Positions 58,167-64,000 of a stretch of 64,000 bases of DNA are shown here, piece after piece. Source of the stretch: DAOUJI01 sp034422875 (GTDB lineage Bacteria > Chloroflexota > Dehalococcoidia > Lucifugimonadales > JAGWBF01). The DNA lies in contig DAOUJI010000079.1 of assembly GCA_034422875.1 (NCBI GenBank), forward strand, positions 18,381 to 82,380. Reading direction: 5' to 3'. Below the pieces are notes generated by a model. It saw only the letters and a program-made list of their open reading frames with translations. It searched no databases and was not told where the DNA came from. A program made the translations under genes and the position numbers. Numbering within the stretch: the first letter of the stretch is position 1; every line of letters begins with the position of its first letter.

Positions 58167-60218
58167 CTACTCCTCCAGCTGCCTTGCCAGGGACTCTGGA
58201 TCGGTGACGGGGAGCTGGCAGACGTAGTTCTGGCACACGTAGGCCGTGGGCTTGCCGTCCACCAGGGTTCGACCCTCTAGGAGGGGCATTGAGGGTGCGT
58301 CGCCGATGGGCGCTTCAGGCGAGACCCCGGCCAGAACCTTGTTCGGCAAGCAGCCAGCGTGGACTGTGCGGAGCAATTCCCTGGTGGCCGGGTCGTCAGG
58401 GTCGCCCACGATCGCGATCTCTTTAGGTGTGGACAGGTAGAAGTCCAGGGCGCACAGCCAGTGGCCCATGCCGTTGGGAGCGCGTATGAGGTACTGGCGC
58501 ATGGCCCGAAGGGCTGAAGACGCACGGCGGGAGTATTCACCGTCTCCCGTGAACACCGAGAGGCGAAGAAGCATGTCCACGGCCACCGAGCTTCCGCAGG
58601 GTGTGGCGTTGTCGAACACGTCCCTTGGCCGCACCACCAGGTCTTCATGGTCCCGGCCAGTGTCGTAAAACCCGTTCTCCGCCTGCTCCCAGAAGAGGTC
58701 GATCATGCCGTCGGCCAACCGCCTTGCCTCGTTGAGCCATCGGTCGTTAAAAGTGGCTTCATACAGGTATAGGAGACCGTCGGCCAGGTAGGCGTAGTCC
58801 TCCAGGTATCCGTTCAGGTGGGCCTTGCCGTCCTTGTATGTGCGCAGGAGGCGGCCGTCGTTCACTAGCTCGCGCAGGAGGAACTCGGCGCAGTCAACCG
58901 CAGCCTGCCTATAGTCGTCCCGCTCCAGGATGGAGGCGGCTTCTGCGAAGCTGCGCAGCATCATACCGTTCCATGCGGTAAGAGCCTTGTCGTCTCTTCC
59001 CGGATGGATGCGCCGTTCCCTGGCTTCCATGAGCCTGGCCTTGGCTGACGTGATGGTCGCCGCAAGCGCTTCGGGGCTGATTCCAGCTTCCGCAGCGTAG
59101 GACTCGGCGCCCTGGGGCACGTTGAGGATGTTGCGCCCCTCGAAGTTCCCCGCCTCGGATACACCAAAGTAGCCGCCAATCAGCTCGGCGTCCTTCTCTC
59201 CTAGGACAAGCGCCAACTCGTCCTTGCTCCAGATGAAGAACTTGCCTTCCTCGCCTTCGCTGTCGGCGTCCTGGCTGGAGTAGAAGCCTCCGGCGGGGTC
59301 CCGCATCTCACGAATCACGTAGTCCAGTGTCTCCTCGGCGATGCTCCGGTAGAAGTCGTTCCGGGTGGCCTGGAAAAGGTGCAGGAACAGCCTGACCAAT
59401 AGTGCGTTGTCGTACAGCATCTTCTCGAAGTGGGGCACCAGCCAGTAGGCGTCGGTGGAGTAGCGGTGGAAGCCTCCGCCAATCTGGTCGTAGATGCCCC
59501 CTGTAGCCATCCGGGAAGCAGCCAACTCTACCATCTCCAGGGCCCGTGGGCTGTTGGTAAGCTTGTGGTACCGGAGTATGAACTCGTAGGTCATTGGCTG
59601 AGGAAACTTTGGGGCCGAGCCGAACCCGCCGAACTGGAAGTCGTAGCTGGAGACAAGATTCTGGAATGCCTGGTGCAGCACGTCGGGACTCAACGGCTCC
59701 TGGGCACGGGGGACTTCCGCCATTTGCTGGACCCGGGATATAAGCTGCTGTGTCGCCTGTATCACGTCGCCCCGTTTGTTCCTGTAGGCGTCGGCCATTG
59801 CCGACAGAAGCCTGGGGAAGGAGACCATGCCCCTGTTGTCGTCCGAGGGGAAATAGGTGCCCCCATAGAAGGGCCTGCCGTCGGGCGTGAGAAACACGGT
59901 CAGAGGCCAGCCGCCGCTTCCGGTCAAGGCCTGGACTGCGTTCATGTATATGTTGTCGATATCGGGCCGCTCTTCCCGGTCCACCTTGATGGAGATGAAG
60001 TTGTCATTCATCATCCCGGCGATTCGCTCGTCCTCGAAAGACTCGCGCTCCATCACGTGGCACCAGTGGCACGCGGAATAGCCTATGCTCAGAAGGATGG
60101 GTTTGTCCTCGGCCTGCGCCTTGTCCAGGGCTTCCTGCCCCCAGGGGCGCCAGTCCACGGGATTATGGGCATGTTGGAGAAGATACGGGCTGGTCTCGTT
60201 GATCAAGCGATTAGGCAT
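58167..60218 (-). CDS. Thioredoxin-domain protein, YyaL/SSP411 (DUF255) family
   Basis: The ATG at 60218 follows CGGGAGGGACG, and the protein starts with the family signature MPNRLINETSPYLLQHAHNP; a longer frame to 60353 is spurious. The 683 residues have an N-terminal thioredoxin-like domain with the CxxC motif in SACHWCHVME, then WPLTVFLTPDGRPFYGGTYFP. A long alpha/alpha barrel like N-acylglucosamine epimerases follows (HFEKMLYDNALLVRLFLHLFQ, DADSEGEEGKFF, DDKALTAWNGMML). The family is conserved from bacteria to humans (SPATA20) with unknown activity, perhaps redox-linked carbohydrate processing. The final part ends VCQNYVCQLPV. Confidence 0.93.
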   Translation of the reverse strand: MPNRLINETSPYLLQHAHNPVDWRPWGQEALDKAQAEDKPILLSIGYSACHWCHVMERESFEDERIAGMMNDNFISIKVDREERPDIDNIYMNAVQALTGSGGWPLTVFLTPDGRPFYGGTYFPSDDNRGMVSFPRLLSAMADAYRNKRGDVIQATQQLISRVQQMAEVPRAQEPLSPDVLHQAFQNLVSSYDFQFGGFGSAPKFPQPMTYEFILRYHKLTNSPRALEMVELAASRMATGGIYDQIGGGFHRYSTDAYWLVPHFEKMLYDNALLVRLFLHLFQATRNDFYRSIAEETLDYVIREMRDPAGGFYSSQDADSEGEEGKFFIWSKDELALVLGEKDAELIGGYFGVSEAGNFEGRNILNVPQGAESYAAEAGISPEALAATITSAKARLMEARERRIHPGRDDKALTAWNGMMLRSFAEAASILERDDYRQAAVDCAEFLLRELVNDGRLLRTYKDGKAHLNGYLEDYAYLADGLLYLYEATFNDRWLNEARRLADGMIDLFWEQAENGFYDTGRDHEDLVVRPRDVFDNATPCGSSVAVDMLLRLSVFTGDGEYSRRASSALRAMRQYLIRAPNGMGHWLCALDFYLSTPKEIAIVGDPDDPATRELLRTVHAGCLPNKVLAGVSPEAPIGDAPSMPLLEGRTLVDGKPTAYVCQNYVCQLPVTDPESLARQLEE

Positions 60219-60316
60219 CGTCCCTCCCGGCGGCTGTATGGCCCCTATTGTCTCCGATAACTTCCCGGAGCGCCACACAGGTGTCTTTTCGGCGGCGATG
60301 CGTGGCGTTTTGCGCT

Positions 60317-60355
60317 CGTGGTGAGCTGGTCGAACGACGTTTCGACAGGCCAAGG
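60317..60355. repeat. Small palindromic repeat (GTCGAA type)
   Basis: GTGAGCTGGTCGAACGACGTTTCGACAGGCCAAGG contains GTCGAA-CGACGT-TTCGAC. Its translation in one frame (ALGLSKRRSTSS) resembles that of a widespread intergenic repeat. It lies exactly at the upstream break of the protease remnant. Confidence 0.55.
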
Positions 60356-60369
60356 GCGATTGGGATAAT

Positions 60370-60573
60370 GGGCCTCTTGGGAGCTGGCGTCACCGCCCCT
60401 GGCCCCATGTGTTGACCGTGTCCGCCTCTGGAGGGAGCAGCGGCAGCCCCGTGGTCAACATGGACGGCGAACTCGTTGGGATACTGACTCATAGAGGCGT
60501 AGATGACGACCTTACAGGCGTATTGGACACCTTCAGCTACGCCGACAACCCTGCTGGCCAGAGTATACGATAG
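60370..60573 (+). pseudogene. Truncated trypsin-like serine protease remnant
   Basis: The frame ending at the TAG at 60571 reads HVLTVSASGGSSGSPVVN, then MDGELVGILTHRGVDDD. GGSSGSPV is the nucleophile-serine motif of trypsin/HtrA-type peptidases, and the preceding and following strands match the same domain. There is no start codon, the frame closes upstream at about 60322, and the catalytic His and Asp parts are missing. The break coincides with the palindromic repeat at 60317-60355. It is therefore a relic of a larger protease gene, or at most a cryptic fragment. Confidence 0.6.
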
Positions 60574-60836
60574 AATAGGATTAGGACATGACAGGTTAAG
60601 CCTTGGAGCAGGACTTTTGGAACAGACTTATGACTTTAGGATCAGGCCTAGGCGGGGCCCTCCGTAGGAATGGGCGGGCCGCGTGACATCCTAGCTCTTG
60701 ACCGCAAATACGGTGAGGGTCGCGCCTGTGGGAGAGTTGGGGCCAGGGCCACTAAGACAGAGAAGACGGTGCAGTAATGGGGAATGACGACTCATAGGCA
60801 GACAATCTACGCTACGGCCGCGCCAGTCACGGCCCT

Positions 60837-61151
60837 GTGGAAGTAAGCAAGGACCAATACCATCCCCGGTTCAACATCTGTGTTTTTCTCGACGACGCGC
60901 ACCGAGAGAAATGGATGGAGGAGATGTGCCTGTTTGAGATTCAAGGGGATTGCCTAACAGAACGAGAGATGGCAGCTTGCCTCGGAGTAAAAGACAGAGA
61001 AGCGCTGTTGGCGTACTTCGGCCTGGACGGCGACGACACTAGGCAAGAATTCCGCATTAGTGGGCAGATATGCATATATGTCCGCTCCTGCATGAGGGGG
61101 TTACTAGGCCCTGATTGTTGCAAAGACATGCGAAGGCAAAGAGAGGGATGA
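60837..61151 (+). CDS. Unknown small cysteine-containing protein
   Basis: A 104-residue frame starts at a GTG (an in-frame stop at 60795 excludes a longer gene). It has no family I recognise. It begins with a beta segment (FNICVFLDDAHREKWME), has LTEREMAACLGVKDREALLAYFGL, which could be a helix-turn-helix-like pair, and ends with CIYVRSCMRGLLGPDCCKDM, rich in Cys. The stop overlaps the ATG of the next small gene, suggesting translational coupling. No clear ribosome site precedes the GTG, so this could be a spurious frame. Confidence 0.4.
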   Translation: MEVSKDQYHPRFNICVFLDDAHREKWMEEMCLFEIQGDCLTEREMAACLGVKDREALLAYFGLDGDDTRQEFRISGQICIYVRSCMRGLLGPDCCKDMRRQREG

Positions 61152-61456
61152 TGGTCCAGCGTGAGAAGGGCCCCGGGAGACCAACTACGTGGAGGGTAGA
61201 TGATAGAGATCGCTCTTACAAACTACCTGTGCAGGTGTGGGTGTTCATCGTCGTTGTCTTGGGGTTGGTGCCTGGTGGGGTCGTGGTTTGGATGGTGAAC
61301 AATGACCGCAAGGCCGTACGGGTCGCGGGATGGATAGTGGGATTTGGGCTGCTGGTGCTCATCTGGCTGTGGGCGTTCGGCCCCTCAAGCGGACTTACGC
61401 CGGAGCAAGCAGCAGACAGAACTTGGTTGGGGGGGCCTTATGATCTAAGACCTTGA
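61148..61456 (+). CDS. Unknown small membrane protein
   Basis: Starting at the ATG that overlaps the previous stop, the 102-residue product has a basic N-terminus and two hydrophobic helices (VWVFIVVVLGLVPGGVVVWM and VAGWIVGFGLLVLIWLWAFG) followed by a short tail with LTPEQAADRTW. This is a two-helix inner-membrane protein of unknown function. It ends about 150 bases before the AtzG-like gene. Confidence 0.55.
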   Translation: MMVQREKGPGRPTTWRVDDRDRSYKLPVQVWVFIVVVLGLVPGGVVVWMVNNDRKAVRVAGWIVGFGLLVLIWLWAFGPSSGLTPEQAADRTWLGGPYDLRP

Positions 61457-61546
61457 TGAGCTGATTCTATTGGGCGGTCGAGCAAGGTAGACTGGGGGCC
61501 GGACCTTTGCATCAAGACGGGGGTTTTCATCAAAGCTCCTCGGCTC

Positions 61547-61575
61547 TTGACAAACGGAGCACTTTCCCTTGGAAT
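61547..61575 (+). promoter_or_regulatory. Sigma70-type promoter for the amidase pair
   Basis: Perfect TTGACA and TGGAAT with 17 bases between them, 29 bases ahead of the ATG at 61605. Confidence 0.6.
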
Positions 61576-61604
61576 ACGGCTATCCTATCGCCCAGGGGCA
61601 TGAC

Positions 61605-61811
61605 ATGAGCGACAAACCTGTCTACGCATCCCCCGATTCCGTGACCGATGAGGACTTGCTGAGAATGGCCAACGAGTCCGGGCTGGCTCTGGGACCTGAC
61701 GACATTCCCGAGCTTATGCCCTTGTACAAGCTCTACCTCGCCCACGTGGGGATACTCCACTCCATCGACCTCCACCACGAAGAGCCGGTCCACATATTCA
61801 GGCCCGACTAG
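61605..61811 (+). CDS. AtzG/GatC-like small amidase partner, second copy
   Basis: The ATG at 61605 has AGGGG upstream; an in-frame TTG at 61569 lies inside the promoter. The 68-residue protein has TDEDLLRMANESGLAL and LYKLYLAHVGILHSIDL helices and ends EEPVHIFRPD. The helix-helix-EPxxxFxP layout matches AtzG and GatC proteins, which bind along an amidase subunit. It is followed 22 bases later by an amidase gene. The same pairing occurs at 9.3-11.0 kb, which strengthens both calls. Confidence 0.65.
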   Translation: MSDKPVYASPDSVTDEDLLRMANESGLALGPDDIPELMPLYKLYLAHVGILHSIDLHHEEPVHIFRPD

Positions 61812-61833
61812 GGAAACGGGAAGGACCATTGAC

Positions 61834-63231
61834 ATGACCCAAGAGTTGCATTACCTGACTATCCGGGAAGCGGCTGACTTGATCAGCGCCGGCGACCTTT
61901 CGCCCGTCGAACTCACCCAGGCATTCCTGGACAGGATCGAGGAGACGGACGGCCGCCTTAACTCCTACATCACGGTCTTGGCAGACGAGGCCCTAGCGGA
62001 GGCGCGCGCCGCTGAGGAAGAGATACGGCGAGGCGCTTACAGGGGTCCGCTCCACGGAATCCCCCTCGCCCACAAAGACCTGTACGACACCGCTGGCGTG
62101 AAGACCACCGCGGGCTCCCGATTATACGCCGACAGAGTTCCAGCTGAAGACTCTACCGTTATCGCGCGATACCGAGAGGCGGGCGCGATACTTTTAGGCA
62201 AGCTGTCCATGTACGAATTCGCCCTGGGCGGCCCAGACCCCACGACTCAATTCGCACTGGCCCGCAACCCGTGGAACCTGGAGCACATTCCCGGCGGCTC
62301 CAGCAGCGGTTCCGGCTCGGCTGTCGCTGCCGGCCAGTGCATGGGAGCCTTGGGTTCATGCACCGGCGGCTCCATACGCGGTCCTGCGGCATATTGTGGC
62401 ACGGTGGGACTCAAGGCCACCTACGGACGGGTCAGCCGGGCTGGCGTGGTGACGTTGAGTTGGAGCCAGGACCACTGCGGACCGTTGACCTGGACCGTCG
62501 AAGACGCGGCGCTGATGCTACAGCCAATTGCAGGGCACGACCCGAAAGACCCGGCGTCGGCTACAGCAGCCACGGCGGATTATTCCGAGGCTATAAGAGA
62601 GGACATTTCAGGTCTGGTGGTGGGACTGCCCCGCCATTTCTTCTTCGATCCGCGTCCCAGCGTGGACCCTGAAGTCCAGGCTGTTGTGGAGACGGCAGTG
62701 AAGGAGCTGGAATCTCTGGGGGCCAGGGTGGAAGAGGTGACCATACCCAGCCTGGAATATGTCCGCTCTGCCAATTCCATCATCATGCTGACCGAGGCAT
62801 ACTCGTTCCATGCTGACGACCTCCGAAACCGGCCCGGCGATTACGGCCAACAGGCCCGCGTCAGGTTCAGGATCGGCGGGTTGCTCTCCGCAGCCGACTA
62901 CCTGCAAGCAACCAAGATTCGACAGGCGGCCAAGAGAGAGTTTGCCCAGGCCCTGGAGAAGGTGGACGTGCTGGTCTCTCCCACTATGACCCAGCCGGCG
63001 CCCCCGTTCCAGGGCTATGACCCAGCCGCCACGGCCCGGGACCCCAGCTTCACGGCGCCATACAACTTTACCGGACTGCCGGCCATCTCCGTGCCCTGTG
63101 GGTTCACACAGAAGGGCTTGCCGGTGGGAATGCAGATTGCCGGAAAGCCTTTCGCCGAGCCGGAAATCCTGCGGGTAGCCCACACCTACGAGCGGCATGC
63201 CGGTTGGTACAAACGCCGGCCTCCCGTTTAG
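61834..63231 (+). CDS. Amidase signature family enzyme
   Basis: The 465-residue protein has the full amidase-signature triad: Lys in PLAHKDLYDTAGV, cis-Ser in IPGGSSSGSGSAVAAG and nucleophile Ser in GSCTGGSIRGPAAY. Other family features are VGLKATYGRVSRAGVV and the closing GLPVGMQIAGKPFAEP. It is about the size of GatA, but its small partner and catabolic surroundings favour a stand-alone amidase, such as one acting on ureas, amides or peptides. A GGAAGGACC site precedes the ATG. An aldo/keto reductase gene follows 17 bases later. Confidence 0.9.
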   Translation: MTQELHYLTIREAADLISAGDLSPVELTQAFLDRIEETDGRLNSYITVLADEALAEARAAEEEIRRGAYRGPLHGIPLAHKDLYDTAGVKTTAGSRLYADRVPAEDSTVIARYREAGAILLGKLSMYEFALGGPDPTTQFALARNPWNLEHIPGGSSSGSGSAVAAGQCMGALGSCTGGSIRGPAAYCGTVGLKATYGRVSRAGVVTLSWSQDHCGPLTWTVEDAALMLQPIAGHDPKDPASATAATADYSEAIREDISGLVVGLPRHFFFDPRPSVDPEVQAVVETAVKELESLGARVEEVTIPSLEYVRSANSIIMLTEAYSFHADDLRNRPGDYGQQARVRFRIGGLLSAADYLQATKIRQAAKREFAQALEKVDVLVSPTMTQPAPPFQGYDPAATARDPSFTAPYNFTGLPAISVPCGFTQKGLPVGMQIAGKPFAEPEILRVAHTYERHAGWYKRRPPV

Positions 63232-63248
63232 GACAAGGCGGACACGGA

Positions 63249-64000
63249 ATGGAGATGCGGAATCTGGGCAGCCTCGAAGTCCCTGTCATAGGCTTGGGGA
63301 CAGCACGCACCTTCGATGTTGACGGCAAGAGCGACGTCGCTGTCCGACGGACCATCATCGACAACTGCATCGCCACGGACTCCATATTCCTGGACACTTC
63401 TCCCATGTACGGCCACAGCGAGTCCGTAATAGGCCAGGTCACCGACGGCCGCAGGGACCGGTTCCAGTTCGCTACCAAGGTGTGGTGTAGCGGAGACTCG
63501 GCGGGACGCACCCAGATTGCCCAATCTTTCGACCTTCTACGCACCGACTACATCGAGGTGTTGCAGATACACAACCTGGTGGACTGGCGGACCCACCTGC
63601 CCTATCTGGAATCCCTGAAAGCGGAAGGCCGGATCGGACTAATTGGAATCACCCACTACGCCACTTCGTCCTACGGCGAGATAGAGTCCATCATGAGGAC
63701 GGGCAGGGTGGACACCATCCAGATTCCCTACAACGTGATGGAGCGGAAATGCGAAAGCATTATTCTGCCGCTGGCGGAGGAGATGGGCATCGGCGTGATA
63801 GTAATGGAGCCGTTGGGAGTGGGCCGCCTCACTCTCGGGCTCAAGCGAACCCCTGACCTGGCGCCTTTGTCGGAGCACGGCATCGAGACCTGGGCCCAGG
63901 CGCTTATGGCCTGGATACTGGCGGACTCCCGTGTGTCCATACTGATCCCGGCGACTTCTCGACCGGAACGCGTCTACGAAAACGCAGAAGTCGGCTCAAT
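63249..64000 (+). CDS. Aldo/keto reductase, 3' end beyond the window
   Basis: The frame starts MEMRNLGSLEVPVIGLGTAR and stays open to the end of the window (about 250 residues visible of roughly 280-320). The AKR tetrad is present: Asp and Tyr in FLDTSPMYGHSE, Lys in FATKVWC and His in LQIHNLV. Later IGLIGITHYATSS and IQIPYNVMERK line the barrel. NAD(P)H-dependent reduction of an aldehyde or ketone is expected. It appears to belong to the amidase operon. Confidence 0.9.
   Translation, partial: MEMRNLGSLEVPVIGLGTARTFDVDGKSDVAVRRTIIDNCIATDSIFLDTSPMYGHSESVIGQVTDGRRDRFQFATKVWCSGDSAGRTQIAQSFDLLRTDYIEVLQIHNLVDWRTHLPYLESLKAEGRIGLIGITHYATSSYGEIESIMRTGRVDTIQIPYNVMERKCESIILPLAEEMGIGVIVMEPLGVGRLTLGLKRTPDLAPLSEHGIETWAQALMAWILADSRVSILIPATSRPERVYENAEVGS

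Larger units (their letters stand above)
60219..60836. other. Gene-poor region with a repeat and a protease remnant
   Basis: The 618 bases between the YyaL gene and the GTG at 60837 hold the YyaL leader, a palindromic repeat at 60317-60355 and a truncated serine protease frame at 60370-60573. From 60574 to 60836 no gene, RNA or terminator was recognised. Confidence 0.5.

Noticed and set aside
61834..63231. GatA subunit of a tRNA amidotransferase
   Set aside because: No gatB is nearby, GlnRS is present for Gln-tRNA, and the small partner and neighbours look catabolic; it cannot be fully excluded for Asn-tRNA.

Overview
This 64 kb window is a bacterial chromosome segment, moderately GC-rich and almost fully coding. 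No taxonomic marker such as an rRNA was found. The gene content fits a Chloroflexota lineage of the Dehalococcoidia / SAR202 type: several short-chain dehydrogenases, an F420/FMN luciferase-like oxidoreductase, amidases, a hydantoinase, an FAH-family hydrolase, a Nuo complex without NuoEFG, a type-E succinate dehydrogenase, and a secreted leucine-rich-repeat protein ending in a dockerin-like EF-hand. That assignment is inference. No mobile element, phage, CRISPR array, tRNA or rRNA was recognised.

Layout. 1-5.2 kb: end of a Lon-domain protein, a VOC protein, then a minus-strand cluster of alcohol dehydrogenase, FAH-family hydrolase, hydantoinase and a cobalamin-binding-type protein whose reading frame contains one in-frame TGA at a CxxC position. 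5.3-8.4 kb: lipoprotein cytochrome c, a GmrSD-like DUF262 nuclease and an orphan ribbon-helix-helix antitoxin. 8.5-25.2 kb: catabolic and redox genes (four SDRs in all, amidase with a tiny AtzG/GatC-like partner, hydroxyacid dehydrogenase, FIST protein next to a cytosolic binding-protein homologue, LLM oxidoreductase), then nadB, a PaREP1/HEPN protein, an HsdR_N-like nuclease-fold protein, a Rieske ferredoxin and threonine aldolase. 25.3-30.9 kb: hydrolase, then lspA, rluD, gltX and glnS. 31-33.2 kb: the LRR protein. 33.4-44.0 kb: nuoABCDHIJK-x-LMN. 44.2-49.3 kb: NAD kinase, NUDIX, sdhA, sdhB and an HdrB-like sdhE. 49.4-56.2 kb: second PaREP1/HEPN paralogue, membrane-anchored molybdopterin oxidoreductase, Uma2 nuclease, class III aminotransferase, mdh, isocitrate dehydrogenase and a tail-anchored DnaJ-like protein. 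56.3-64 kb: an AT-richer unknown gene with a HEPN-like motif, a YyaL-type thioredoxin protein, a gene-poor stretch with a serine protease remnant, two unknown small genes, a second AtzG-like/amidase pair and the start of an aldo/keto reductase.

Together the central genes describe a respiratory organism: malate and isocitrate dehydrogenases and succinate dehydrogenase feed electrons to quinone, and an 11-subunit-type complex I takes electrons from a donor other than the usual NADH module. The flanking genes suggest turnover of amides, cyclic ureides and hydroxy/keto acids. Several strong -35/-10 promoters with 17-base spacers can be read directly. A family of short palindromic repeats is scattered between genes, and one copy has become the C-terminus of NuoI.

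The observation most worth following is the candidate selenocysteine codon at 1540-1542 (minus strand): CxxU at a normally CxxC site, followed by a SECIS-like hairpin.
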